From assembly GCF_002786295.1 (NCBI RefSeq), contig NZ_PGTC01000013.1, positions 131,501-195,500 of the forward strand: a stretch of 64,000 nt of DNA, written 5' to 3'. The stretch comes from Pseudooceanicola marinus. Its GTDB lineage: Bacteria; Pseudomonadota; Alphaproteobacteria; Rhodobacterales; Rhodobacteraceae. The notes under the pieces are model-generated. The model was not told where the DNA came from, did no database searches, and worked only from the letters and a program-made list of their open reading frames with translations. Of the stretch, positions 54,364 to 63,169 are shown piece after piece. How positions within the stretch are numbered: position 1 is the stretch's first letter; each line of letters opens with the position of its first letter. Both the position numbers and the translations under genes were made by a program.

Positions 54364-54921
54364 TCAGCCGGTGAAGCTGGACACGCCCACCTGAGCGGGG
54401 CGCAGCAGGCGGTCATGCAGCATGAAGCCCTCGGCCGAGACCTGGATGATCTCGCCCGCCTTGGTGCCGGGCACCGGGGCCTCGAACATCGCCTCGTGTT
54501 CGTTCGGATCGAACTTGTCGCCCACTTCCGGCGCGATCGGTTCGATGCCGTGCTTGCGGAAGGTGTTCAGCAGCTCCCGCATCGTCAGCTCCAGCCCTTC
54601 GATCAGGGCGGCGTTTTCCTCGGTCTTTTCGCCTGCGGCCTCGACGGCGCGCTTCAGGTTGTCGTAGACCGGCAGGATGTCCCGCGACAGCTTGGCGCCA
54701 CCGTAGTTCTCCGCCTCGCGACGCTGCTTGTCGGCGCGCTTGCGGGCGTTCTCCGCATCCGCCAGGGCGCGCATCCACTTGTCTTTCAGCTCATCCCGCT
54801 CGGCTTTCAGCGCGTCAACCTCCGCCGCGTCATCGTCGATCTCTTCCACTTCGACCTCATAGGTCTCGGCTTCGGCCTCATCGATGTCGTCCAGGAAATT
54901 CTCGTCCTTCGGCTCTGCCAT
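54364..54921 (-). CDS. grpE: Nucleotide exchange factor GrpE
   Basis: GrpE releases ADP from DnaK and acts as a thermosensor. The 185-residue protein has an acidic N-terminus, a long coiled-coil helix (about 35-100) and the C-terminal beta domain with the signature near residue 100-175 (DKFDPNEHEAMFEAPVPG). It is preceded by hrcA (18 bases after), in the classic heat-shock pair; dnaK and dnaJ are at 2-5 kb. Confidence 0.97.
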   Translation of the reverse strand: MAEPKDENFLDDIDEAEAETYEVEVEEIDDDAAEVDALKAERDELKDKWMRALADAENARKRADKQRREAENYGGAKLSRDILPVYDNLKRAVEAAGEKTEENAALIEGLELTMRELLNTFRKHGIEPIAPEVGDKFDPNEHEAMFEAPVPGTKAGEIIQVSAEGFMLHDRLLRPAQVGVSSFTG

Positions 54922-54939
54922 GTCTCACCTCATCTCGGC

Positions 54940-55995
54940 CTATCGCCGGTCCGTCAGCATCCGCCCGACCAGCTGCGCCGTGTAATCCACAATCGGAACG
55001 ATGCGCCCGTAGTTGAGCCGCGTGGGCCCGATCACACCGACCGCACCGATGATCTTCCGGTCAGCGTTCATATAAGGAGAGACCACCAGAGAGGAACCCG
55101 AAAGTGAGAAAAGTTTGTTCTCCGAGCCGATAAAAATGCGCACACCGTCGCCATCCTCGGTCAGTTCCAGGAACTCGGCAATGTCCCGCTTGCGTTCAAG
55201 ATCGTCGAAGAGGACGCGGATCCGATCCAGGTCCTCTTCCTGGCTGTCCAGCAGGTTGGCCCGGCCGCGCACGATCAGCCGTTCGTGGAAATCACCCTCG
55301 TCCTCCCAGACAGCCACGCCGCTTTCCACCAGCGCCCGGGCCAGCCCGTCGATCTGCTGACGGCGGGCGTCTATTTCACGTGAAACAGCCGACCGCGCCT
55401 CGCTCAGGGTCTTGCCCTCCAGCACGGCGTTGAGGAAATTCGCCGCCTCCCGCATTGAACTGGGCGTCTGGCCCGGCGGCGGGGTGAACAGCCGGTTTTC
55501 CACGTGGCCGTCGGCGGTGACCAGCACCACCAGCGCCCGTTCCGGCCCCAGCGACACGAACTCGATATGCTTGATCGGCGCCTCGTGTTTCGGGGTCAGC
55601 ACCAGGCTGGCGCCATGGGTCGCGAGGCTGAGCGCGGAGCCGATCCGGTCCATCATCGTGCCCACGTCACCGCCGTTGCCGATGGTGGCGTCGATCTTCT
55701 CGCGCTCGGTCGCGTCCAGGTCGCCCACTTCCAGCAGGCCGTCGACGAACATGCGCAGCCCCTGCTGCGTCGGCACGCGGCCGGCGCTGACATGGGGGCT
55801 GCCCAGCAGACCCATGAATTCCAGGTCCTGCATCACGTTGCGGATGGTGGCCGCCGAGACCTTCTCGTTCATCACCCGGGTCAGGCTGCGCGAACCCACG
55901 GGTTCGCCGGTGTCCAGATAGCCTTCGACCACGCGACGAAAGACCTCGCGCGAGCGGTCGTTCAGATCCTCAAGGGTCGAAGTTCTCTCGGCCAT
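54940..55995 (-). CDS. hrcA: Heat-shock repressor HrcA
   Basis: HrcA represses chaperone genes by binding CIRCE elements and needs GroEL to be active. From ATG at 55995 it has 351 residues (an ATG at 56022 gives 360). The winged helix-turn-helix with LNDRSREVFRRVVEGYLDTG opens the protein, and the GAF-like domain follows. No CIRCE site is seen near it or dnaK, so its target (probably groESL) lies elsewhere. The sequence from 55372 to 55387 inside the gene is a near-perfect ParB site. grpE is directly downstream. Confidence 0.95.
   Translation of the reverse strand: MAERTSTLEDLNDRSREVFRRVVEGYLDTGEPVGSRSLTRVMNEKVSAATIRNVMQDLEFMGLLGSPHVSAGRVPTQQGLRMFVDGLLEVGDLDATEREKIDATIGNGGDVGTMMDRIGSALSLATHGASLVLTPKHEAPIKHIEFVSLGPERALVVLVTADGHVENRLFTPPPGQTPSSMREAANFLNAVLEGKTLSEARSAVSREIDARRQQIDGLARALVESGVAVWEDEGDFHERLIVRGRANLLDSQEEDLDRIRVLFDDLERKRDIAEFLELTEDGDGVRIFIGSENKLFSLSGSSLVVSPYMNADRKIIGAVGVIGPTRLNYGRIVPIVDYTAQLVGRMLTDRR
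55372..55387. other. Near-perfect parS-like site inside hrcA
   Basis: TATTTCACGTGAAACA differs from the 16-bp consensus palindrome TGTTTCACGTGAAACA by one base (second position). It lies in the coding sequence of hrcA, about 4 kb from parB. A single mismatch is often tolerated by ParB, but binding strength here is unknown. Confidence 0.55.
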
Positions 55996-56053
55996 TCTCG
56001 TCTCGTCTGCCCTGATCGTCATTAAAGAGAGGCCCCCTGAAAGGTCAACGGGG

Positions 56054-56082
56054 TTGCCTTCGCACGCCGCCCCTGCCTATCA
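56054..56082 (+). promoter_or_regulatory. Candidate promoter of rph
   Basis: TTGCCT (56054-56059), a 17-base spacer and CTATCA (56077-56082) fit a weak sigma-70-type promoter, 25 bases before the rph start. Confidence 0.35.
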
Positions 56083-56106
56083 CGGCCCGAAGAAAGAGGG
56101 GAATTC

Positions 56107-56823
56107 ATGCGACCGTCTGGAAGAGATTTAAGCGAAATGCGCCCGGTTTCAATCGAGACCGGGGTCACGAAACACGCCGAAGGGTCCTGCCTGATCAAGG
56201 TGGGCGACACCCATGTGATGTGCACGGCCACCATCGAGCCCCGCGTGCCCCCCTTCATCAAGGGGTCCGGCCTGGGCTGGGTCACGGCGGAATACGGCAT
56301 GCTGCCCCGCTCCACCACCTCGCGCATGCGGCGCGAGGCGGCCATGGGTAAGCAGGGCGGAAGAACCATTGAAATTCAAAGGCTTATAGGTCGATCCCTG
56401 CGTGCAGGCGTCGATCGCGTGGCCCTGGGCGAACGCCAGATCACCATCGACTGCGACGTGATCCAGGCCGATGGCGGCACCCGCTGCGCCTCGATCACCG
56501 GGGGCTGGGTCGCGCTGAAGCTGGCGGTCAGCAAGCTGATGAAGGCCGGCGACGTGATCAGCGATCCGCTGACCGATCCGGTCGCCGCCGTCAGCTGTGG
56601 CATCTATGCCGGCCAGCCGGTGCTGGACCTCGACTACCCCGAGGACAGCGAGGCCGGCGTGGATGGCAACTTCATCATGACCGGCTCGAAAAAGCTGATC
56701 GAGGTGCAGATGTCGGCCGAGGGCAGCGTGTTTTCCCGCGACCAGATGAACCAGCTGATGGACCTCGCCGAAAAAGGCGTGGAAGAGTTGGCGGAGATCC
56801 AGAAGGCGGCCGTAAATGCGTAA
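56107..56823 (+). CDS. rph: Ribonuclease PH
   Basis: RNase PH trims the 3' ends of tRNAs by phosphorolysis. The 238-residue protein begins [19 protein letters not shown] and has the conserved phosphate-binding arginine regions, [10 protein letters not shown] near 137-146 and the [10 protein letters not shown] stretch near 178-187 (catalytic acids). A GAGGGGAATTC ribosome site precedes the ATG. It overlaps rdgB by eight bases and is divergent from hrcA. Confidence 0.97.
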   Translation: MRPSGRDLSEMRPVSIETGVTKHAEGSCLIKVGDTHVMCTATIEPRVPPFIKGSGLGWVTAEYGMLPRSTTSRMRREAAMGKQGGRTIEIQRLIGRSLRAGVDRVALGERQITIDCDVIQADGGTRCASITGGWVALKLAVSKLMKAGDVISDPLTDPVAAVSCGIYAGQPVLDLDYPEDSEAGVDGNFIMTGSKKLIEVQMSAEGSVFSRDQMNQLMDLAEKGVEELAEIQKAAVNA

Positions 56824-57421
56824 GTTCGAAGGAAAACAGCTGGTCCTGGCCAGCCACAACAAGGGCAAGCTGCACGAGATCGCGGAGCTGCTGGCGCCTT
56901 ATGGCATCGAAGTCAGCTCTGCTGCCGATCACGGGCTGGAAGAGCCGGTGGAGGATCAGGATACCTTCATCGGCAACGCGCGCATCAAGGCGCATTACGC
57001 CGCCAAGGCAACCGGCCTGCCCGCCCTGTCGGACGACAGCGGTATCACCGTCGATGGCCTGGACGGCGCCCCGGGCGTCTATACCGCCGACTGGGCCGAA
57101 ACGCCCAATGGGCGCGACTTCCCCATGGCGATGAAGAAGACCTGGGACCTGCTGGAAGAGCGCAATGCGCCCTACCCCCGCACCGCGGCCTTCAACTGTA
57201 CCTTCTGCCTGGCCTGGCCCGATGGCCATGACGAGATCTTCGCCGGGATCTGCAAGGGCCGCGTCGAATGGCCCATGCGCGGCAGCGAAGGCCACGGGTA
57301 TGACCCGATCTTCGTCCCCGAGGGCTACGACATCACCTTCGGCGAGATGGACACCGCAGAGAAGAACCGCATCAGCCACCGCGCCGATGCCTTTGCAAAA
57401 CTCAAGGCCTGCTTTGAGTAA
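56816..57421 (+). CDS. rdgB: Non-canonical purine NTP pyrophosphatase (ITPase)
   Basis: The 201-residue RdgB/HAM1 enzyme hydrolyses dITP, ITP and XTP, keeping them out of DNA and RNA. The N-terminal [14 protein letters not shown] (about 12-25) and the substrate-recognition stretch [13 protein letters not shown] (about 70-82) are typical. The catalytic region [12 protein letters not shown] is near 162-173. It overlaps rph (8 bases) and the start of hemW, and the set rph-rdgB-hemW is common in alphaproteobacteria. Confidence 0.97.
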   Translation: MRKFEGKQLVLASHNKGKLHEIAELLAPYGIEVSSAADHGLEEPVEDQDTFIGNARIKAHYAAKATGLPALSDDSGITVDGLDGAPGVYTADWAETPNGRDFPMAMKKTWDLLEERNAPYPRTAAFNCTFCLAWPDGHDEIFAGICKGRVEWPMRGSEGHGYDPIFVPEGYDITFGEMDTAEKNRISHRADAFAKLKACFE

Positions 57422-58580
57422 CGCGGATCAGGATTGGCAGAACGCGGGCTTCGGGATCTACATCCACTGGCCGTTCTGCCAATCCAAATGCCCCTACTGC
57501 GACTTCAACTCCCACGTCTGGGACAAGGTCGATCAGGCGCGCTGGCTGACACCCTACATCACCGAGCTGGAACGCTATGCGGCCCTCACACCGGGCCGTG
57601 TGGTGCAATCGGTGTTCTTCGGCGGCGGCACCCCGTCCCTGATGGAACCCGCCACCGTGGAGGGCATCCTGGACGCCATACGGCGGCTCTGGCCCCAGGC
57701 CAATGACACCGAGGTCACGCTGGAGGCCAACCCGACGTCCGTCGATGCGGGCCGCTTTGCCGGTTACGCCATGGCCGGGGTGAACCGCGTGTCGATGGGG
57801 TTCCAGGCAATGAACGACGAGGACCTGCGCCGCCTGGGCCGGTTGCATACCGTCGACGAGGCCCTGCGCGCCTTCGACATCGCCCGCAACCAGTTCGAGC
57901 GGGTCAGCTTCGACCTGATCTATGCCCGGCAGAAGCAGACCCTGTCCGCCTGGGAGGCGGAGCTGGACCGCGCCCTGTCCCTCGCCATCGACCACCTGTC
58001 GCTCTATCAGCTGACGATCGAGGACGGCACGGCCTTTGGCGACCGTTACAAGCGTGGCGGCTTGCGTGACCTGCCGGAGGAAGACCTGGCCGCCGATATG
58101 TGGGAGCTGACCCAGGAGGTCACCGCCGCCCACGGGTTCGAGAATTACGAGGTCAGCAACCACGCCCGCGACGGCGCCCGGTCGCGGCACAATGTCCTCT
58201 ACTGGCGCTACGGCGATTACATCGGCATCGGCCCCGGCGCCCATGGCCGGGTGACGCTGGACGGGCACCGCCATGCGACCGAGCAGCCGCGCGCGCCCGG
58301 CAAGTGGTTGCAGATGGCCGAGGCCGGAAATGCCGACAGCCTGGTGGATTCCTTAACTGGACAGGAACAGGCCGAGGAATACCTTCTGATGGGTCTTCGC
58401 CTGCGCGAAGGGATCTCTCTGGACCGGTTCGAGAAATTGAGCTCAGCGCCGCTCAACGGGTCCCAGGTCGAGGAGATGCGCGAGAGAGACCTGGTAAAAG
58501 TCGAAAACGGTCGAATTTTCGTTACAGATCAAGGACGTATACTTCTGAACGCGGTCATAAACAAACTGCTGGATTCGTAG
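57414..58580 (+). CDS. hemW: Radical SAM haem chaperone HemW
   Basis: HemW is a radical-SAM-related protein that transfers haem and lacks coproporphyrinogen oxidase activity. From the TTG at 57414 (AAGG six bases upstream) it has 388 residues; an ATG at 57387 (397) lacks a ribosome site. The cluster motif CxxxCxxC is at C22, C26 and C29 in HWPFCQSKCPYCDF. The SAM/GGGTP stretch follows (FFGGGTPSLM near 65-74). It overlaps rdgB, and DUF454 follows three bases later. Confidence 0.93.
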   Translation: MSNADQDWQNAGFGIYIHWPFCQSKCPYCDFNSHVWDKVDQARWLTPYITELERYAALTPGRVVQSVFFGGGTPSLMEPATVEGILDAIRRLWPQANDTEVTLEANPTSVDAGRFAGYAMAGVNRVSMGFQAMNDEDLRRLGRLHTVDEALRAFDIARNQFERVSFDLIYARQKQTLSAWEAELDRALSLAIDHLSLYQLTIEDGTAFGDRYKRGGLRDLPEEDLAADMWELTQEVTAAHGFENYEVSNHARDGARSRHNVLYWRYGDYIGIGPGAHGRVTLDGHRHATEQPRAPGKWLQMAEAGNADSLVDSLTGQEQAEEYLLMGLRLREGISLDRFEKLSSAPLNGSQVEEMRERDLVKVENGRIFVTDQGRILLNAVINKLLDS

Positions 58581-58583
58581 GAA

Positions 58584-58934
58584 ATGCGGGCCATCTGGCT
58601 GATTTCCGGGCTTCTGGCCATGGGTCTCGGCCTCGTGGGGGTTGTGCTGCCCCTTTTGCCCACGGTGCCCTTCATGTTGCTGGCAACCTTCTGTTTCGCC
58701 CGCTCGTCGGAGAGGCTGCACAGCTGGTTGACGCAGCACCCGACGTTCGGCCCCTCGATCGCCGACTGGCACGACCGCGGCGCGATCTCCCTCAAGGCAA
58801 AACGCCTCGCCACCGTGATGGTGGGAGGCGTTTTTCTTCTGTCTGTCCTGATGGGCCTGCGCCCGGCGATCCTGCTGATCCAGGGGCTGACCCTGACCTG
58901 CGTGATGATCTTCCTCTGGACGCGGCCCAGCTAG
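58584..58934 (+). CDS. DUF454 (YbaN-like) inner-membrane protein
   Basis: This 116-residue protein has hydrophobic helices near residues 3-35, 70-88 and 92-112. The family pattern LxGLGLVGVVLPLLPTVPFMLLA covers the first two turns (given here in part) and the short cytoplasmic loop carries ERLHSWL. The function of DUF454 is unknown. It is the last gene of the rph-rdgB-hemW run and converges on parB, with ten bases between stops. Confidence 0.88.
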   Translation: MRAIWLISGLLAMGLGLVGVVLPLLPTVPFMLLATFCFARSSERLHSWLTQHPTFGPSIADWHDRGAISLKAKRLATVMVGGVFLLSVLMGLRPAILLIQGLTLTCVMIFLWTRPS

Positions 58935-58944
58935 ACCGGGCCGA

Positions 58945-59856
58945 TCAGGTGCCGCTGCCGAGGATCTGCACGATATCGTCCAGCGCCTCCAGCGAGGGAT
59001 AGCTGATGGTGATCTTGCCGGACTCCTGCCCCGCCACATGGTCGATCTGCACCTTGTAGCCAAGCGCGGCGGACAGATCCGCCTCCAGCGCCTTGGTGTC
59101 CGCGTCCTTGTCGCCCAGGCTTTTCGGGGCGCTGCGGGTCACCTTGGGCGTCTCGCTGCCGGGCTTCGGCTTCTTCGCCAAGGCCTCGGTAGCGCGTACT
59201 GACAGCCCTTCGGAGACGACTTTCTTGGCCAGCGTTACCGGATCATCCGACGTAATCAGCGCCCGCGCATGGCCGGCCGACAGCTTGCCCTCTTCCAGGT
59301 ATTCGCGCACCTCATCCGGCAGCTGCAGCAGACGCATCAGGTTGGCGATATGCGAGCGGCTTTTGCCGAGCGCCTGGGCCAACTTTTCCTGGGTATGGCC
59401 GAACTTCTCCATCAGCTGCCGGAAACCGGCGGCCTCTTCGATGGGGTTCAGGTCAGCACGCTGAATGTTCTCGATGATCGCGACTTCGAGGACCTCGGTA
59501 TCGTCGAAATCACGCACGATGACGGGCAGTTCGTGCAGCTTGGCCCGCTGCGAGGCGCGCCAGCGACGTTCACCCGCGACGATTTCGAACTTGCCCTCGT
59601 CACCGGGTTTCGGCCGCACGATCAGGGGCTGGATGACGCCCTTTTCCTTGATCGAGGCGGTCAGCTCGTCCAGGTGATCCTCGGTGAAGGTCCGGCGCGG
59701 CTGATCGGGGTTCGGCACCACGTTCTCGATCGGCACCATCATGTCCGGACGGCGGACGCTGGTGCCGCTGGTGGTCGTTGCGGCCGGCTGTTCGTTCACA
59801 TCGGCCATCAGGGCGGACAGCCCCCGGCCCAGACCCCGGCTCTTTTTCTTTTCCAT
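58945..59856 (-). CDS. parB: Chromosome partition protein ParB
   Basis: The ATG at 59856, with GGAG seven bases upstream, gives 303 residues. The N-terminal box contains GLGRGLSALMAD, the CTP-binding motif is visible as AGERRWRASQRA near 100-111, and the helix-turn-helix is GKSRSHIANLMRLLQLP near 165-181. ParB binds parS and loads as a CTP-dependent clamp. Sites matching its 16-bp target are at 61249-61264, 63148-63163 and 55372-55387. It follows parA by 17 bases. Confidence 0.97.
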   Translation of the reverse strand: MEKKKSRGLGRGLSALMADVNEQPAATTTSGTSVRRPDMMVPIENVVPNPDQPRRTFTEDHLDELTASIKEKGVIQPLIVRPKPGDEGKFEIVAGERRWRASQRAKLHELPVIVRDFDDTEVLEVAIIENIQRADLNPIEEAAGFRQLMEKFGHTQEKLAQALGKSRSHIANLMRLLQLPDEVREYLEEGKLSAGHARALITSDDPVTLAKKVVSEGLSVRATEALAKKPKPGSETPKVTRSAPKSLGDKDADTKALEADLSAALGYKVQIDHVAGQESGKITISYPSLEALDDIVQILGSGT

Positions 59857-59873
59857 TCTGCTCTCCACTCGCC

Positions 59874-60683
59874 TCAGGCGGCGACGCTTTCGTGTTTTTG
59901 CAGCAGCTCAGAGGCCAGCGCGCGATAGGCCGCGGCCCCCTTCGACATCGTGTCGAACTCCAGCACCGGCACCGAGAAGGACGGCGCCTCGGATACCCGG
60001 ACGTTGCGCGGGATGATCGTGCGGAACACCAGGTCGCCCAGGTTCTCACGCGCGTCTTCCTCCACTTGCTGGCTGAGGTTGTTGCGGCTGTCGTACATCG
60101 TCAGCACGATCCCCTCGATCCGCAGATTGGGATTGGCCGACTGGCGCACCTCCCGGATCGTCAGCATCAGCTGCGACAGGCCTTCCAGGGCGAAAAACTC
60201 GCTCTGCAGCGGCACCAGCACCGAATGCGCGGCGACCATGGCGTTGACCGTCAACAAGTTCAGCGAGGGCGGACAATCAATCAGGATGTAATCGTAGTTC
60301 AGGTCGTTCATCGCCGGCTGACGCAGGGCATCATGCAGCAGGAAGGACCTTTTTTCATTGGCGATCAGCTCAATATCCGCCGAGGACAGGTCGACGGTGG
60401 CCGGCACGATGTCCAGGTTCTGCACGTCGCTCTGCATGATGATCTGGTCAAGTTGCGCATCGTCCAGCATCAATTCGTAACTGGTATAGGTGCGGTCATC
60501 GGGCTCGACACCCAACCCGGTAGAGGCGTTGCCCTGCGGATCGATGTCGATCAGGAGAACCCGCTGCCCCTGCTCCGCCAGTGCGGCACCGAGGTTGATC
60601 GCGGTCGTGGTCTTCCCCACCCCGCCTTTCTGGTTGGCGATGGCGACGATGCGGGGACCATGCGCCGAAAGCAGGTCAGACAC
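59874..60683 (-). CDS. parA: Chromosome partition ATPase ParA (Soj)
   Basis: The 269-residue ParA has the deviant Walker A (NQKGGVGKTTTAINLG near 17-32) and the switch region DIDPQGNAST near 46-56. It moves ParB-parS complexes during origin segregation. The start overlaps the end of rsmG by eight bases and parB follows closely, so the three belong to one transcript. The order mnmE-mnmG-rsmG-parA-parB is typical of alphaproteobacterial origin regions. Confidence 0.97.
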   Translation of the reverse strand: MSDLLSAHGPRIVAIANQKGGVGKTTTAINLGAALAEQGQRVLLIDIDPQGNASTGLGVEPDDRTYTSYELMLDDAQLDQIIMQSDVQNLDIVPATVDLSSADIELIANEKRSFLLHDALRQPAMNDLNYDYILIDCPPSLNLLTVNAMVAAHSVLVPLQSEFFALEGLSQLMLTIREVRQSANPNLRIEGIVLTMYDSRNNLSQQVEEDARENLGDLVFRTIIPRNVRVSEAPSFSVPVLEFDTMSKGAAAYRALASELLQKHESVAA

Positions 60684-61290
60684 GTTCGATTCCTCCGATT
60701 TTCAGGATCACAGCCTCGGGTTCGGTTGTACTCGGCACGGCCTCGCAGGAAAAGCGCCAATGGGCCTCTGCCGCGCGAACTTCCTCGCGCCAGCGTGCGC
60801 CCTTCTGGAAAAGCGCCGTTCCGTCGGCGGCCAGATGGCGCTCGGCAAAGCCCAGAAGCCCCTCCAACTGCGTCAGCGCCCTGGCAGAAAGCACATCGGC
60901 GCCCTGCTCCGGGGCAGATTCGATGCGTTTGGCCAGAATATCCACCCTCAGCCCGCATTCCCGCGCCACCGAACGCAGGAAGGCGCACTTCCTCTGGTCC
61001 GATTCGATCAGGGTGAAGCGCGCCTGCGGCTGCCGTTCCGCCGTCAGGATCGCCACGACGAGGCCGGGAAAGCCCCCGCCACTGCCAATATCGACCCATT
61101 TTTCATAGCTTTCGGGCGCCAGATCGGCCACCTGGATCGAATCCAGCAGGTGCCGGGTCCACAACTCCGGGATCGTGGATTTGGCCACCAGGTTGATCTT
61201 CGGATTCCAGCGCGTCAGCAGATCCGCGTAGGTGTCGAGCCGCTGCAATGTTTCACGTGAAACATTGGCGGCGATGTCATCCCTGCTCAC
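60676..61290 (-). CDS. rsmG: 16S rRNA (guanine-527-N7) methyltransferase RsmG
   Basis: RsmG methylates G527 of 16S rRNA. The 204-residue protein has the SAM motif [17 protein letters not shown] at about 65-80, and the family stretch SPEATWEKVVDVGSGAGLP-like is varied. Codons 10-15 (N-V-S-R-E-T) encode a 22-bp palindrome that includes a perfect ParB site (61246-61267). Its ATG overlaps the mnmG stop (ATGA) and its end overlaps parA by eight bases. Confidence 0.96.
   Translation of the reverse strand: MSRDDIAANVSRETLQRLDTYADLLTRWNPKINLVAKSTIPELWTRHLLDSIQVADLAPESYEKWVDIGSGGGFPGLVVAILTAERQPQARFTLIESDQRKCAFLRSVARECGLRVDILAKRIESAPEQGADVLSARALTQLEGLLGFAERHLAADGTALFQKGARWREEVRAAEAHWRFSCEAVPSTTEPEAVILKIGGIERV
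61249..61264. other. Perfect parS-type site inside rsmG
   Basis: TGTTTCACGTGAAACA is a perfect 16-bp palindrome, extended to 22 bp by CAA/TTG on the flanks (61246-61267). It matches the ParB target known from other bacteria and lies about 1.4 kb from parB, next to the parA gene. Confidence 0.85.
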
Positions 61291-63164
61291 GCCGATTTTT
61301 CCCGTTTATCGCGGTTCAGACGCGACAGGATCAGCGCCAGCGCGGCCGGGGTCATGCCCTCGATCCGGCCCGCCTGCGCCAAATTCGACGGGCGGATGCG
61401 CACCAGTTTCGATTTCAGCTCATTCGACAGCCCATCGAGCCGATCATAGTCGAAATCACCAGGAATCCCGCGCGCCTCGTCTTTCTGCAGCGCCTGGGCA
61501 TCGTTCTGCTGGCGCTGGATATAGGTGGCGTAGAGCGCATCGCGCCGCAGCTGCTCCTGGGTTTCCTGATCCAGATCGGCCAGTTCGGGCGCCAGAAGCA
61601 CAAGATCTGCGACAGTTGTCTCTGGGAAGGCCAACACCTGGTAGAGCGTACGCTGCTTGCCGTCTTCCCCCACGCGAATGCCGGCGGCATTCAGCTGCTT
61701 CGGAGTCACCACGGTGTTATCCAACACGTCGCGCCCTGCCCCGATGCGGCCCATCTTTGCCTCGAAGGCGGTACGGCGCGTCTCGCCGACGAACCCGGCC
61801 TCTACGCCTTTTGGGGTCAGCCGCTGATCCGCATTATCGGCGCGCAGAGACAGCCGGTATTCGGCGCGCGAGGTGAACATGCGATAGGGTTCCGAGACCC
61901 CGCGCGTGGTCAGATCGTCGATCATCACCCCGATGTAGCTGTCAGACCGGCTGAACAACACAGGATCTTGTGCCAGTGCCTCTTTCGCGGCGTTCACGCC
62001 AGCGACCAGGCCCTGGGCCGCGGCCTCTTCATAGCCCGTGGTGCCATTGATCTGCCCCGCCAGATACAGGCCCGGCAGGTCGCGCAGAGACAGCCGCGTG
62101 TCCAGGGCGCGGGGATCGACGTAATCGTATTCGATGGCATAGCCCGGCTGCAGGATCTCGACGTTCTCGAGCCCCTTCATCGACCGGACATAGGCGTGCT
62201 GCACCTCCACGGGAAGCGAGGTGGAGATGCCATTGGGATAAACCGTATCGTCGTCCAGCCCCTCGGGTTCCAGGAAGACCTGGTGGCTGTCCTTGTCGGC
62301 AAAGCGCACCACCTTGTCCTCGATCGACGGGCAATAGCGCGGGCCGACCCCGTCAATGTGCCCGCCGTACATGGCCGAGCGTTCGAGGTTTTCGCGGATG
62401 ATCTCATGCGTGGCAGCGTTGGTGTGGGTGATGCCACAGGCGACCTGGCGAAGGTTTACGCCCTTGGACAGGAAGGAAAACAGCACCGGATCCTCGTCGC
62501 CCGGCTGATCCTCCAACTCCTCCCAGTCGATCGTCTTGCCGTTCAGCCGTGGCGGCGTGCCGGTTTTTAGCCGTCCCATCGGCAGATCAAGCGCACGCAG
62601 GCGGTCACCCAGGCGATCCGCAGCGCTGTCACCCATGCGACCGCCGCCATAACTGACGTCGCCGATATGGATGAGGCCCCTCAGGAAGGTGCCGGTGGTC
62701 AGAACCACGGCGCCGGCCGAGATCTCGGACCCGTCGCCAAGGATAACACCTGCAACCCGCTCGCCCTCCATGCGGAAGTCGGTCACCTCGCCTTCCAGCA
62801 CCGTCAGTCCCGGGGTATTCGTCATTTCCCGCAACATTTCAGTACGATAGACGGCGCGATCCGCCTGGGCGCGCGGCCCCTGCACGGCGGGACCCTTTCG
62901 ACGGTTCAGCAGCCGGAACTGGATGCCGGCCAGATCCGCCACGCGGCCCATGACCCCGTCCAGCGCGTCGATTTCACGCACCAGGTGGCCTTTACCCAAG
63001 CCCCCGATAGCCGGGTTGCAAGACATGACGCCAATGCCGGACAGCTTCAGCGTGACCAGCGCGGTGCGGGCGCCACACCGGGCGGCGGCAGCGGCAGCGT
63101 CGCAACCGGCGTGTCCACCGCCCACGACCACAACATCGAAATCAGAATGTTTCACGTGAAACAT
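61287..63164 (-). CDS. mnmG: tRNA uridine 5-carboxymethylaminomethyl modification enzyme MnmG
   Basis: MnmG works with MnmE to modify U34 of tRNAs. The ATG at 63164 gives 625 residues beginning [20 protein letters not shown], with the FAD-binding glycines at 15-20; a GTG at 63173 overlapping the mnmE stop is possible. The conserved [15 protein letters not shown] stretch is near 285-300. Its first codons encode a perfect ParB site, so the same DNA serves as protein start and partition site. The ATG stop overlap continues into rsmG. Confidence 0.97.
   Translation of the reverse strand: MFHVKHSDFDVVVVGGGHAGCDAAAAAARCGARTALVTLKLSGIGVMSCNPAIGGLGKGHLVREIDALDGVMGRVADLAGIQFRLLNRRKGPAVQGPRAQADRAVYRTEMLREMTNTPGLTVLEGEVTDFRMEGERVAGVILGDGSEISAGAVVLTTGTFLRGLIHIGDVSYGGGRMGDSAADRLGDRLRALDLPMGRLKTGTPPRLNGKTIDWEELEDQPGDEDPVLFSFLSKGVNLRQVACGITHTNAATHEIIRENLERSAMYGGHIDGVGPRYCPSIEDKVVRFADKDSHQVFLEPEGLDDDTVYPNGISTSLPVEVQHAYVRSMKGLENVEILQPGYAIEYDYVDPRALDTRLSLRDLPGLYLAGQINGTTGYEEAAAQGLVAGVNAAKEALAQDPVLFSRSDSYIGVMIDDLTTRGVSEPYRMFTSRAEYRLSLRADNADQRLTPKGVEAGFVGETRRTAFEAKMGRIGAGRDVLDNTVVTPKQLNAAGIRVGEDGKQRTLYQVLAFPETTVADLVLLAPELADLDQETQEQLRRDALYATYIQRQQNDAQALQKDEARGIPGDFDYDRLDGLSNELKSKLVRIRPSNLAQAGRIEGMTPAALALILSRLNRDKREKSA
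63148..63163. other. Perfect parS-type site at the mnmG start
   Basis: TGTTTCACGTGAAACA (63148-63163) is a perfect 16-bp palindrome, extended to 18 by A/T (63147-63164). It covers the mnmG start codon and the codons for MFHVKH. The site lies about 3.3 kb from parB. Confidence 0.85.
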
Positions 63165-63169
63165 CTCCC

